This document shows, piece by piece, positions 13,201-28,200 of a stretch of 64,000 bases of DNA. The stretch's first letter is position 1, and each line of letters begins with the position of its first letter. The stretch is from NCBI GenBank assembly GCA_947462335.1, contig OX381706.1:17088784-17152783 (forward strand). Direction: 5' to 3'. The position numbers were made by a program, and so were the translations under genes. Origin of the DNA: Harmothoe impar. Its lineage: Eukaryota > Annelida > Polychaeta > Phyllodocida > Polynoidae. The notes beneath the pieces were generated by a model that ran no database searches, was not told the DNA's origin, and saw only the letters and a program-made list of their open reading frames with translations.

Positions 13201-16200
13201 CTAAGCTATCGTCTAGGACCAACTGTATCCCATTTGATAATATATGTTACAGCCACTTATGTAGGTTCTACATAAGTTGAAAAGTAGAAATAACCAGGAT
13301 TAAAGGTATTCTCACTTTCAATGGCAACACCTCTGACCTTGATGTTTAAAAAGGCAAATGTATCATCTTTAACAAGGAGGGATTACAAATAACTTCTCAT
13401 ACAAAAATTCTGTATTTCTTTGTATTACTATTTGGAAGAAATGAGGGAAATGAGAAAAAAAATAATGGAAATTGCAAAACAAAACAACAGAAGCTGCCAT
13501 GGAAACCAGTATTTTACAAAATCTTACTGTATGGTTACAGGATTACAGTGGGTCCTATGTAAATATGATAGCTTAGAGATTCCTCTTTCATTTGATACCA
13601 TTTTATATGCCTATTACACATGGCGTGCAACAAAATCCCATTTCTTAGCCCCTTTGCCTATATTGGCTCCCCATACTATATCATTTTGTTTCATTTTGGT
13701 GTAGAAAGCAGGTGTGGTTCTACGTTTGGACACAGAGAAGTTGACCCTCTGTACCAAGTGGTAGCTTCCTCCACTGAGTCAGCCTCTGGTGTGGAGAAGG
13801 TGACACTATTTTCTGCAGGCTCCTGGTGTGCTGCAAAAGCTGACACTGCCCCCTACCTGCAGGTGGAGTAACTGTTATATTGTTACAGGGTACATTTCTA
13901 AAGTCTCTAAGATTGAAATGGTGTAGTCCTAAAACATAGATGATTACCTACTACCATTAAGGACCCCTCTGCTGTCGTCCAGATAGAGGATTGTTACACA
14001 GATGTTACAATCCTTAGAAATACCTAGGTCCATTGTGTGTCATGCCAACTTATTACCCATTAGGACTCTAACATTATGTAAAAAAAAGGCCTAGAGGCTT
14101 TACTGAAATATAGTAAAGTAAAACTAATAATTATAATGATCACTGTTGAAAAACTGGCAATACTCTACTTGAATAGCTTAGTCCCATTTCTATACACAGT
14201 AGGTAGGTAGTCCCCTCTACGCAGATATTCCCTCATGGCATTGGAAAAGATTTTCATTAGTATCAAAGTTTGCATCAGAATGAAAAAAGGATCAACATCA
14301 TTCTGTAGTCTGCTTTCTCTCAAAGGTTGACCTACTTACTACAAGGACTGTCACTGGTTTCTGGACCCAGGGAAGCACTGATATCAACTTACAGACCATG
14401 GTCACCAACTTCCAACTAGCCTTTGGACTCCAACAAAATGAAATCATTATGTATGAGGAAAACAATCAAGTGAAGGTAATAATGCATTATGCTAATCATA
14501 GTACATGTTAAAGTGACAATACCTATCTTCCTCTATGTCTGGTAGGAGGCTCAGTCATTGATAAAATGACTAACGCTGCATGTGGTCTTTGAGGGAAATC
14601 ATAATATGGGCATTGTATTCATTAGGGGTACTATTGCACAAAGCCAGACAGGATTTCAGTCAACTTTATTAACCTTCTAATGGCATTACAAAATGGCTTG
14701 GCAGTTATGTGTGGTGAGCTGAATGAATCATCATGGTAGTACAGTCAATTCTCTCTAATCTGGCCACCCTTGGTGGAATGGCTGCCTTAGTGGGAGTTAT
14801 TTTCTGCACATTGTAGTATGTTTGGGACATAATGTCTGCATTAGAGGGGTTGACTGCTCTGAACGAATGGTATTCAATGGTTTCCATACTTCCATAATTA
14901 ACTAATGTTATGATCTGTAGGTGTTCATCAACAAGGACCACCCACAGCGCCCACAGCGTCATGACCTGGCTGTCAGCATCCATGCCCGTTACCTCAAGTT
15001 CATCTTCACACAGTGGGACAATAAGCCCTGCTTCAGATTTAGCATTATTGGCTGCCAGTCCAGCCAAGGTGAGCAGGAGAACCCATAACTGATTGCCTTA
15101 TTTGAATGGACAACTGTAATAGAGTTCAAATATATCTGATGCTAAGACAATGTGCCCCGGTTTGTCCATAACTATTAACAGTTGGCTCATGGCTCCTAAA
15201 AAATGCAAGACTCTGTAAATAGTAACTGTACGCAAAAAAATCAACTGTTGTTTTACAGCATTAATTGTAGCATTACAGCAGATTTTACTATTTATCTACA
15301 AAAAAGTACCCCTAGCGTAGCTTGTATTGTATACCTACAAAAACAACTGTTTAGAGTGAATAGATACATGTTTTCAGACTGCCTTGTACTCAAGTATACA
15401 TCTTTCAATATCCCTCACCCTGAATCAAAATATTGATGCTCCAATGTCTTTGTATGTATGTATGTATGTAAAGATGTATTGATGGCTAATGATTCTGCTT
15501 CATCTTGCAGTAAATCTTGTATCTGGTAACCCATGGTTATCTTCTGGTGGTGAGGTGCTACATGACAACAGACGGGAGACGTGCCTCTCTGTCTCAGACA
15601 CACGTTGGGATGTCACACTCCAGACAGAAGTTAATGTCCTTGATGTCATCCTACGTCTACATAGTAGTAAGTAGCTCAAATACTGAAAAGAACCTCTCTT
15701 GTTGTTGAAAATGATAACCAAATTATCCTAAGCTAGATGTCAACACTCACATCATTAATTAATATGTGCTTTGGAAGTTGATCACACATTATTATAACAC
15801 TCCAAAAAATAGTTCTTATCACCTCAAACTATGAACATACAGCATAGTTAATATATTCTCTATATATCCTAAGATAACAACTATTAACTGACAATGACAT
15901 TACTCTAGGTTACTCATTCAACCTGGAGGTGTGGGTGACGTCAGATATGTCTGTGCCAACGAGGGACACAGACCAATGGACACTCTGTGGCAGACAGGAA
16001 GTGACAACAGCCATAATGGGCATGCGCTGTGATGTGGAACCAGTAGGGAGGAGGGTCTTGTTTGTTGTAGATGCTGAAATGGATCTCACAGTCTGTGAGG
16101 TTGAGGTGTATGGGGGAACAGTAGGTGGGTATGTGTATATGTAGACAGAGCTACTACTCATTAAAATAAAGTGCTAAAGTTGCCAGTGTCTATACGAAAA

Positions 16201-19200
16201 GGGCAATATAGGCCATATTGAGGTCAAACGCCAAAAGCTGAGTGTGGTATGATCTGCGGCAATGCAAGTCAAGACACTTTTGAATGCAGCTCTGTATTAA
16301 TTTAATGTTTTACAATAACTATTGTCAAAAACTATATTTACTTGCATTTTTGATTTCCCAAGGGTCACATGACCACTCAATGGCAGTGCAGAACTAGTTT
16401 TTGTCGGTCATTCCTGAGATAGACAGAGTGAGTTGCAACAATTTGTGTGGGATGTAAAAAGTCCCACTGGGACTAGAAGTGCTTAAATCAACTTCATTTT
16501 ACTTTCTTCTGATTTTAGAGACAATAAGCTACAGTTTGTGCATACATTTTTGATTCAGAATTATTCTCATATAATTTCATAGGCATTATTACAACAATAA
16601 TAATGATATTTAACTATTGCCAAATTTTCAAAGCATTGATCAAGCCAACAACCTACAAGATATGGAAAAAATTGGAGCTAAGTTGCAGAGGCAACCAAGC
16701 TGCTCAGATCTTAGCATTCAAGAGCACATTGGAAAACTATCAGTTGGATGAAACACACAGGAATGCTTATATTACCATGTCTGAAAAGGTTAGTAGCTTT
16801 TGAAAGCATGGAGTTTTACATGTTCACCTTTGATTGTTCTAAACTACATGTATCTTTATTTGGGAATCTAACCAAATTACCTATACTAGTATCTTTGGCT
16901 TCAAATCCCTGCTTGAGGACACTCAAGTAATGTGCCCTACTTTATATTGCAAAGTTGGCCAATTATATGTGTTGTAGGACAAATCACCAAGAAGACATTA
17001 TCACCTTTGGGTATATTTTTATCAATATTTTTCTCACATTTCAAAATCAATCTCATCATATAATGACATTCATCTTTTCTCAGACTGTGAAAGCAGCTGG
17101 TGTCTGGTGCTCGGGGAACACAAATGAGTGCTCTGTAAGGCCTGATCTCTTCCCAGGGACACCTACACATGCCCTTCTAGGATGTGTCCCTCTGAAACCA
17201 GGTAGGGAGTTTATTATCACTATACGTTTAACAGACAGACACACATTTAAACAGAGATCTGAGAAATTGATGGTCCTGGAAAGGTCAGCTAGTATTTCAC
17301 TCAGCACCAGAAAACTAGAATTGTGTGCAGTGTATTATACAACCTCTGACCGTCCAAATTTTCAATGAATCTTTCAAAGTAAACATAACAAAATTCTTCG
17401 CACTACCCAATACTCAATACATACCTTATAACTGGACTGTTTTGCAGGTATAGGGATGTTTAAAGCTAGGGTTTCATTCTCAGAATTTCACCTTTACCAC
17501 TCCTTCTTCACCTTAGTAGACTTAAACACTTTGAGAAAAAAATTGGGCAGTTACTCAAATCACCAGATATGGCAAGAATACACTGATCTAGTTTGCTCAT
17601 GGAGGTAGAATGAGGAAATTCTGATTTGAACATATTTTCAGCTGCTGTATGTGAGAGCACAGTTACACAGACAGGACAGCTGTTGCTGACAGACGACTAC
17701 CTCCGTATGTATGGCACAACTGGGGAGTGCACCTGGGAGATCAATCCACCACCGGGCAAATTTGTCAAGCTGGCAATCATCAGCTTTGAAATTAAAGATA
17801 TGGAAAAGATGTTTATGGTGAGTGAAAATTGTACACTACCACTGTGCTGCTGTGTATTAAAGAGTGTACCGAGTCATCATATAAAGCATTGGTAAGGCAT
17901 TTGTGCCTGTCCACAAAGCATTTGTGATGTTAATAATTTTGTCAATAGATTGTTACTTTAGGTGAATCAGCCTCCTGAATATTGTATTAGCTACAAGATC
18001 CTATGTACCATATTTGAATTGGCCATCGTAAATTCATTCACATCATTCAAACACCAACAAAAAAACTTGATTGATAATGATTACCAATTACCTTCCGATC
18101 CAAAGGACGGAGACCACCTTGTGGATGTGGGCACCTGTCGAGACATTCTCTCTGTTGGCTATGTGATCTCTGGTGATCAGCAACCCAAAATGATGGAGGT
18201 GGGTGGACTGCAGACCTACATATCACCACACGGGAGCATGGTGGTCAAACTAACAACCTGTTTCCGGTACCACTACACACCACCTGTCAAGGTGTCATTG
18301 GATACACTGGTTGACTTTACAGGTGGGCTTATGGATGTGGGGTAGCTTCACTGAGAGTCGACCTTGATATTTGAACCTTAATATTTGAGATATTCATGCC
18401 TTACCAGCAAATGAGAAATAAAGAGTTTGCCATGCACGAATAACTACAAAATTGTGGTAGACATCTTAATCAAGGGCATATCCTCAAAATAAAAGCAATA
18501 TCCTACAGCAGTGAAGTTAGAGTGATAGAAATTGACAGGTGCATCATCCCTACATTTCATATTATAAAAATCATCGAAAATAGTCTTTCGATGTCTGTGG
18601 TTCTGGATTCTACTTGATCCCCTTATCATAATGTAGGATGCCTGATACTATCTAACAATTTCCAAAAGTCTCTTGTCCTACCTATTTGATTAGTCTAGAC
18701 ACACCTTATTGTTTGCTTGGTAATCTACAACATTCTCAGTGCAACTCAATAGCCAATCACGGGCCAATCCAGTGCCAATCATAAAGCGACAGTGGGAACA
18801 GACAACTCATTCATGCCTTTTTAATAATTTTTCTCATGGAATGGAAAATCAATATGGTTAGTTATCGATTTATAAAGACAAAAGGAAACTCATCTCCATT
18901 CAGATGCATTCATGCATCGTAGGAGAACAGACACTCCCGATGTAAAGAATGCTGTTTTTCTATTCTCTAAATTCTTAGTCTGTAGACTCGAAAAAACGCC
19001 AATGGTACTGGAAACAAGTTTGATACAGAGGGTGCTGGTCTCCGAGTTGTCGAGAAGATGGTGCAGTCTCTAAAACTGCGCCATGATATGAACCACCCCT
19101 TCCGGGCCCTGTGGCTGTATGCCCACAGCCAGAACTAGTCGTGGGTGTACAGCCACACATTTTATGCCACAACTTGAGCATACAACCCTTATTTTTAAGA

Positions 19201-22200
19201 GATATGATTATCATTTAATGCTAGGTAAAAACTGTGATACTTCTAGCATCTGAATATCCTCTCTAATTGTATTTAATACCTCTTATTTCTTTTAGAATGT
19301 TTTGGCTGTGACATCCTCTCTGAGTGCTCTGGCCAGTCAAGCTGCAACCAGCCTTGTGGTATACTCCAGTCGCCAGGCTACCCTCTCGACTATGCCCCAA
19401 ACCGGAAGTGCTCCTGGCGAATGACTGTGGCTAGAGATGCCTATATCCAGTTTGAGTTTAATGACTTTGACATATTCCAGGAAGAGAATGATGACTGTGA
19501 TGGTGATGTTGTGGAGCTATTTGACTTCGACCGTTCTGGGGAGACTGCCCAGAGTCTGGGTCGGTATTGTAACACCTTCAGACCACCAGCTACGTTGGAA
19601 ACGGGCTGGAATGTGCTACAGCTGGACTTCTATACAGATGCGGTCATGGCTAGGAAGGGCTTCACTGCCTCCTACAGAGCCATCAAACACGACTTCAGTG
19701 ACAATGTGGCATGGAGCGAGAACAGTCAAGGTAAGGCACGTCTTTTTGGCAATGGTATGTTTTTGAAAACCAACTCTTTTAAGCTTGCTGCCGTAAAAAA
19801 AGTATAGTACAGATAAACTTAACAACTTCATAAAAGATCCAAAAGCAAGATAGTTCTATGAATGCTGAATATAAAACAAATATATATCTGTGCATATTAA
19901 CTGTGTGCATTTCTTTCATGACCAAATGTGCATGCAACACATTCAGTGGTATACCAATGACTATACCCAAATAGTTACAAAAACAAATCTAGCAATCTTG
20001 GTTGACCTGCTTATTTTCTAGAGTGTAAAGTTGGGTGGATTCTATATAAGGAGACCTGCATCCGGGTGTTTAATCAGACTGAGGGAGTCACCTGGTTACA
20101 TGCAGAGTCTGAATGCAGCCACCAGGGAGCTAACCTAGCACGTATTGATAACGAGGACGAAATGCTTTTTCTGAACTTCCTACTCATTTCCAAATACCAG
20201 TTAACTGATGTATACATTGGTAAGTTGCTCTGATAGGGTACACTTAACTATCAATAATAAAAAAGGAATTGTAAGAACTAGATTGAACTAAAGACTGGTT
20301 AGCAAATTAAGTCGGCACAAAACTACCTTTTACACATCTCAAATATCTGTGCCTACACATCATGGATATAATCAAACAGTTTAGATTGATAAGAGAAGCT
20401 GACAACAGGAAGTAGATATGAAATAGAGATGCCTCAATTTGCTGCATACCTATATCCACAGGACTTACTGACCGGGAGGAGGAGGGCATCTTCAGATGGG
20501 CTGATGGTCATCCCTTGACCTACACTAACTGGTAAATTGCATAACCATACTTCCACCGTTCAAACCCTGCAGACAGCTCCATGAGGTAGCAAATTGTAAG
20601 GCAGCCAGTTAAATGAGTGCTCTGGAACATTATTTTAATTGCGCCTGATACTTACTGTGCAGCATCTATCGGGGTATTAAATGTTTCAACTTTAATGACT
20701 TTAACATTATGCTTTGACTGACATGGATCAATGGAGTGTTAATTCTGGTAGAATCCCTCATTGATAAATTACACTTGCAATGACACAATGCCTATATTCT
20801 AGTCAAAGGATACTGCATTAAAGGATGAGACATCTACTCCCTATGTAACAAGAATGCTGCTCTTACTTCCATGTGTTGACACCAGGAGGCAGCAGGAGCC
20901 TAACGGTGGTGCCATTGAGGCCTGTACTGTGGTGAGCCTGGCTGGGGTCCGTGCTCAGCCCAGCTGGCAGGACATCTCCTGTGCTGCTGCCATCTACAAT
21001 AACTATGTGTGTTCTTACTCCATCAGCCCAACACCGAGCCCAGGTAAGAACAATACTAAGGGAATAAGTCATGATCTCCCTCATGAGCTATTTTAGTATT
21101 CATAAAGACTGCTAAAAGCATGAATCCACTGAGCCAAAATCCGTCATATCGGATGCACCTCACAATGTTAAACACTTTGGATGAATCTCATCCGATCCGA
21201 CGGATTTACCTCAGTGGATTCACCCCTTAATAGTGAAGCTGAGAAGTAGAATCTAGTGGAGTTACAGTATATCAAATGTGAATTCTACTGTTTATGTACA
21301 CTAATATGGTAGTTAGTTGACTACTAAATATATAAAGGAAAGCTAGACACATACATGGTGTTGGTGGTATCAATCTGGCATTTTATAGTTCTCAAAATTT
21401 ACATAATCTATTATTTATGTCTGAGAGCTGTTCTGTGCATGTAAAATAAAATATATAATGTTAATAACTGAACCAGGTGTTTTTTTTAAATTCATGTCAA
21501 TTAACAATAGTTTTAATCTTGTTTAGACAAATCCCCTTCACTTATACAACCTGTGGATGCTATGGACTGTGGATCAGGACAGCTATTTAAGTGTTCAACA
21601 AATGAGTGTATACATTCGGTATTAAAGTGTGATGGCACAATGGACTGTTTTAATGGGACAGATGAAGAAGATTGTGGTACGCATTTATGTGCATTCATTC
21701 CATCAGAATCTTCATTTCCTTACCTACAATCTATAAAGTATATCCAATGCCTAAGTTTCCCAATTTCCATTCTGCAACATTACCTTAATAACTAGCAATC
21801 GATCAGGTATCAGTAAACTACTATATATTAGAACTCTACTGGCAGACAGATACTATGGAAATGTCTTTGAAGCCTTTTATTCTTTATTCAAATTTAATAC
21901 CATTTCAGGTCTTACTTGTGGACCTAACTCATTCACCTGCCTCTCTGGGGGATGTATATCTCTGACGTTTGTCTGTGATGGACAAAAACATTGCCAAGAT
22001 GGTTCAGACGAGGAAAATTGTGGTAGGTTACCTTGTTAAAGCCAGATTAAAGTGGACTCAAAGTTTATATCAGTTCTGAACTTACTTTTTGTTTGTTTTG
22101 GCAAGAAAGTCATGAGGCTTTTTTTCTTTTTCTGTTTTCTTTTGAATTGGGGGACTGATAAGCAGAGCAAATAAAGAAAACAGCACAATCGCTAAAGAGA

Positions 22201-25200
22201 TGTTGTTTTTAAAAAAATAAGTTCAACTTTTATTTCCAATAAGTTTCAGTTAGTCGATGTATAACATATATGTGCTTATACTCATGTGGATTATAGATAT
22301 ATTTAGATAATAGTTTAATAGAGTGAAGTCTTCTCCTATGTATCAATGTTTTCCTGTCCTTTATAGACTACCCAGCATGCTCAACAGCAGAGTTCCGCTG
22401 TGAGAGTGGAGAGTGCATGCCAGAAGAGGCGCGCTGTGACCTCCAGGTGGACTGTGCTGACAGATCTGATGAAGTTGACTGCAGTAAGTGATGTTACCAT
22501 TTCTGCTATCTCTCATCATTATAAGGGGATATAATGCTTGATATGGGAGAAGGATGTGAAATGTTGAAGAACCTTTTATAATTTTGGAGATGTGTTTTAT
22601 CATTGTCAATATTGTCATGAAAGAAGATGCACCACTGCAAATATACTACATGAAAAAATAATGAATAGAAAAGTTTAAAGAAAGCAGAGCTTTGCGTCAC
22701 ATGCTAGCACCACATATTAATATGTCACTAATGGAAAGTTGTTTTGAACACTTATCTACCTATATCCATAATATTCCACTCATTGATGGGGTGATTAACA
22801 TGAACCTCTCCACTGACATAGCAAGCTGCTCCGCCAACCGCACCTATCAGTGCTATGATGGCACGTGCATGCCCAGCTCCCGGGTGTGTGACAGTTTTTA
22901 TGACTGTCCTGGTCGCCTCCAGGAGGACGAGTCAGCAGGAGCCTGTGAGGGGTCAGTACCCCGCAGCTGCCTGGACTGGCGCCGGCGGGGGTACACCGAG
23001 AACCGCCGATATACCATCCAGGTACCAGGCGCGGGTGAGTTTTGAAGAACAATAATTAACACCTGATTTAAGTGGGTATCTTTCCCCTGAAATACAAAGC
23101 ATCTGTGAGATGTTAAGAACACCCAATGAATTTAAAATCCACAATTGAAGTGCCTAAACAGACTAGAAATTTTCCTCATATGTTTGCATTTATGTCATTA
23201 CTTAAATCCAAGGAGAAAAGTAACCCTATATCAAGTAAAACTTGGCAGATTCTAGCAATCCGATACAAATTTGAATAGTGTTGGGAAGGGAATACATTCA
23301 AGTCCTACTGGTATTAAAAAAAACTACCCACCTACCCAATAGATTTCTTACCATGAAACCCGCAGCACATACCCAGCTAACAAGAAAAACGTTATTTTAC
23401 GTCAAAATAACGTTTCAAAACTTTATATAACGTTTTACCATAGTAAGCAGCCATAGAGAAATGTTACATAACGTTATATAACGTCATTAAATGTTGTATA
23501 ACGTTTTTTGTTTACTGGATACACTTTAGGCATATATCTTTGACTTGACTACAAATGTATCATTAATATTGTGGCTGCTAACAACATTTGGTTCAGGCAT
23601 ATGGGAATACCACGGAATAGCTATATGTATGGAGCTCAATTTGCCCAAATGTTAGCAAAAGCAAGTGCACAGTATGTTCCAAAGTATTGTATCAGAACAC
23701 ATGCACAGGTTGCACATTTGTATTGGAACACCGTGCATGGAGGGCACATTCGTATTGGAACACCATGCACTGGTACACATTTGTATTGGAACACCATGCA
23801 CAGGGTGCACATTCATATTCGAACACCATGCACAGGATGAACATTTATATTAAAAACTGCTGTGCACGTGCTTGTGCTAACTTTTAGGCAAATTGAACTC
23901 CATATATATATGCCCAGGTGTCACAAAGTGGATTTTCTTTTGACCCCCAAGAGTTTATTACACTTAATTAGGTTATCATACATATTCGTTTATTGGAACA
24001 GTATTTATGATCTTTCCGTTTCAGTCATATAATTTTAGAACTGTTGTGGTATTTTTTTAGCTTTTTTATGTTTCACAGGAAAATGTATTCTTTTGCTTTT
24101 AAAATTATGATATCAGATATCAGGTAGGTCTGAATACTGTGGCACATGTACAGACTTCACTGATGTATCTTTTGGTCTGTTCTTATTATGACGCACCTAC
24201 GACAGAACCTGCATCTGTGACATGTGACATGACGAGCATTCCTGGTCAGGTGGTCACAATGGTCCATCACAACAATGAGGCTTCAAACATCTCCTTTCAT
24301 GGCTTTGAGGCCCCTGCCTCTTACAGGAGGAAGATGATCTACTTTGCCCCTTGGGAAACCATCTTTGGTCTCAGGTAAATTGTTTTAATCATTAGAAAAA
24401 AAAGAATGGGAATGTACATTCATTGCACAAAGATGTATATTTAAATTAGTTTGCCTGTCTAGAATTCCAGGTCTAGAGTTATAGCACCTTAAAGCAGCAT
24501 TCTCTCCCAGGATCTTCATTACTATATAATATTTTTTCTAGTGAGCTACTTTTGTTTACAGATTTTAAGTGGCATATTAGTGGTGAGAGTGCAGCTCTAA
24601 ATGCCAAAAACTGAATTTGATTTATATGCTTCTGTGTGCAGGGATGTGTCTGACAGATGTGAACAATACCTGGAGACCATTTGTCATAATGCAGAGGCCT
24701 TTGCCAAGTCACATTTTGTTGGAGCAGATGATATAAACCACTGGTACCATGATGATGTCTATGATAATGGCTGCAATTGTAGGTTGGACAAAGTCTGCAA
24801 GGAAAGGCCATCTGACACACTGTAAGACACTATAGATAGTCCATATCTGTACTTAATCATCAGGTTAGGCCAAACAATTTAGTTTTGACTCCCATTTTAG
24901 GATGAAATCAAATGCTTGCGGTACCACAACATATCATAAGAAGTGTTTAATGGTTAGAAATATCTTTTTTTGAAAGGACATTCTATCTACCTGATATTAG
25001 CGATCCAAAAGCCTGATAAGATACTGCCTGAACCAATACCCATTATAAACATTTGGGCAACGATATTATGATGAATGGAGGAATGTATACCCTGTAGCAC
25101 ATGTATGTAATACTAAAAGTAATTAATTAACTATCTATCACAAATATCCATAATACATTGTCTATCACAGATATTCATAATACATTATCTATCAATACAC

Positions 25201-28200
25201 AACAAATTCTTTTTTACATTTATCATCATGTTATTTCCAAGGTGTTATTGCGGAAGACCAAGACCAGGCATAGTACATGTTGATCGTGGATTCTTCACTC
25301 AAACAGCAGTAATCCCTGTTAAAGAACTGACCATGGAGGATACAGGAAGTGCACATGAATGGGTGAAATACACCCTTGGCCCCCTTCGCTGTTACCAAAG
25401 TAAACAAATGTATCTAGTTAATAAATTCCCTACAAATTTCATTGCTTACTTTACAGACTATATAGGAATTTATGTCAAAACCTTTTTGAATCTTCTGCTT
25501 CCAATTCTATATCAATATAGTTCCTTAACCCTTAACCCTCAATTTAGCCAAGTTTGGCCATTGGTCACCTTTATCATGCAACATCATGTTCTTTTTTTAA
25601 TTAATTTATCTATGCATCATATTAAATATTGTATTAATGTTAAAACCACATTTCAAAAATGTAATAAACATGTCCATGTTTTAATTCATGGCAGGTCTTA
25701 GATGATGTGTGGTCATTGTCAGTTTGATATAGGCTTAACCCTTTGTGGGCGATCATCAACTATGGTTGATGCCATGGCAGGGCAAGCATAGACTATAGTC
25801 ATCATAACTCTATGGGATTTAGCATAGACTCGTCCTCAGGGAAAACTCCTGCAAAAAGTCTAGACCTCCCAGCTAACAGTATCCATTTTTGGCCGTACTC
25901 AAAGGGTAAAACAGCCTATTAGGCTGAAATATCCTGTTTCTGCGAAAACAATTATATATATATTTTAAAGGGACACTTCACATGAGAAATACATCACAAT
26001 TTTGGTTAGCAGATCTGAATCAAATCATCCTCATCTACCCATTAAAATGGTATATAACCTTCATCAATGATGGAGCAATGCCCAAGTAAAATCATCATTA
26101 ACATATACTGTATTCGACGTAATAAGCGCCCTCCCCCTAATAAGCGCCCCCCCCCCTTTTTGAGGCATTATTAGACTAGATCAGAGGGTCAATTTTCGCG
26201 ATTTTGAGGACATATAAACTCTTAAGTACTAAAAACGTCATGAAAATAATTTTATAAGAGCCCTGGGCGCTTATTACGTCGAATACGGTACTAGCCTTAT
26301 ATATCTTCTTGCATATCTTCCAGTAAGAAACATAAGTTTGTATCCCAAAGAAATGACGTTTCTTGAGCTACACTTTTTCTATTCCACCTACCTTTAAACC
26401 TTTTCCAAGTATCATTTACCGCCAAAATTACTGTTAATTTTACTCATATATGACAAGTGATCAATACTAAATGACAACGAAAAGTTTTGGGAATGTTACC
26501 ACCATTGCTATATATACTTTAATCAGGGCCTAAAAACGGCCGTTTTTGCAGCAGGCTACGGCCGTTTTGGGGATAAGAAGCATAGCCATTTGCGGCCGTT
26601 TTGGGGTCTAAAGGGTTAAATGCTTATTCAGCTAAATCTATATTCCCCCCCACTTGAGAGTATGCTTGAGATGACCAAGAACTGCCAGTCATATCATCTA
26701 GACAGTAGTCCAAAGTTAGGATGAATTTATAAGCAGCACAAAGTCTACAGGTATCGTTGACAACAAAGTGTATGCATGTATTTTAGCAATCATAATTTGA
26801 TTTCAAACAGATTTCAAGCAGAGTGATGTTAAGTTGCGATGCAAGAGTGGGCAGTCATACAGCACTTCTGATGTCTGCCTATACCAAGAGGACTCCACTG
26901 GTGTACCCCAGGGATGTAGGGATGCCACTCATCTGGAAAACTGTGGTATATTTATATGATGAGAATTATGATGATAGTACAGTATGTGATATCTTTGAAA
27001 TACAGTACATTTGTAAATGTATCACGTAAATTCTTCCCTATGATAGACTCTAATACAGCATCAATATGAGCTGATTAATGCAGTTAAGGTAGGAATATCA
27101 AATATTTCTCACTGAGAGGCCTCCCAATACAAATATGAGGGTACTTAATCACTGGATGAATTGAGTTAATTTGATTTATTCCTGGAAACATAGTTTACTA
27201 GAAGTCAAAATCAAATTGAATGCTGACAGGTTCCGTTCAATGTCCGCCAAACTACTTCAAGTGTCCAGATAGTTTCTGTGTTGCTGCAAGGCATGTGTGT
27301 GATGGGCAGCCTAACTGTGAAAATGGCGAGGATGAACTTGGATGTGGTAGGTGCTATGTTGTTTATTCTTGTGCTAATAGGTTTGAAAACAAAACTCAAC
27401 AGCTCATCCTTCTATAGTTTAAGAGGTGAGAAAAAATATTAAATTGGGAGTTCCGTTTAATTCATCCTTCAATGGAGTGGCGTTTCACATTTTTTGGATG
27501 ATCTAAATCAGAATTCTCTGAGTGTCTAAACACAGTTTCCTTCATTTCCAGATTCTTATATGTGCCCAAACATGATGAGATGTAATGGCGAAAAGAACTG
27601 TATCCCCATGGATCAGGTGTGTGATGGCCTTCGGCAGTGTAAGAGGGGAGATGATGAATGGTTCTGTGACAACTCATGTCCAAAAGACTGCACCTGTATT
27701 GGCCTCACGTACGCCTGCACAAAAGCAGGGCTCACCAACTTACCTGCTGCTGTCCCTGCCACAGCCAGAAAACTAGACCTTTCTGATAACAAGATTTATC
27801 TATCAGGGTTTAAAGATAGACTAAACCTCATGCTATCTTTGGTTGAGCTAACTTTATCAAAAAACAAGCTCTCAAATCTTCCAGCAAAATTCTTTGAAGA
27901 GTTGACAAACCTCCGCCAACTTGATCTATCTGAAAACCATATTACTGTTCTATTCGCGAATACATTTGTTGGTTTGTCAAAGTTGCAGCTCTTGAATCTG
28001 AAGTACAATCCTCTGACCTACATAGAGCCCAATGCATTTGATGGTCTGATGTCACTACCTGAACTGGATATATCTGATATGAGGCTCACAAATATTAGTC
28101 AAGCTGTTTTTGCCGGAATGGTTAATCTGCAAACTCTTGACATGTCCAAAAATGAAATTTCTAAACTGGAAGCTGGTATTGTAACACCTTCAGACCACCA

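Larger units (their letters stand above)
19565..28176 (+). repeat. Unit 1 of an 8.6-kb intragenic tandem duplication
   Basis: 8612 bp, nearly identical (exons, introns and intronic repeats) to 28177-36988. It starts within CUB2 (GRYC codon) and ends within LRR6 (LEAG). The junction shares only GG, which both parental sites carry, indicating a microhomology join rather than recombination between long repeats. I counted only scattered substitutions, two indel regions near 21120-21330 and one extra C in a poly-C run. Confidence 0.95.

Noticed and set aside
18047..19214. Minus-strand open frames around CUB1 and the following intron
   Set aside because: No domain content or splice context; the + strand CUB exon explains the first, and the second lies in an intron not conserved in gene B.
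24479..24820. 113-residue minus-strand open frame over a FRED exon (also 33290-33631)
   Set aside because: Shadow of the conserved + strand exon.
25228..25701. 157-residue open frame running past the FRED exon
   Set aside because: The exon ends at 25399 (CAA A|gtaaac). Sequence beyond is AT-rich intron reading hydrophobic residues and has no match in the domain.
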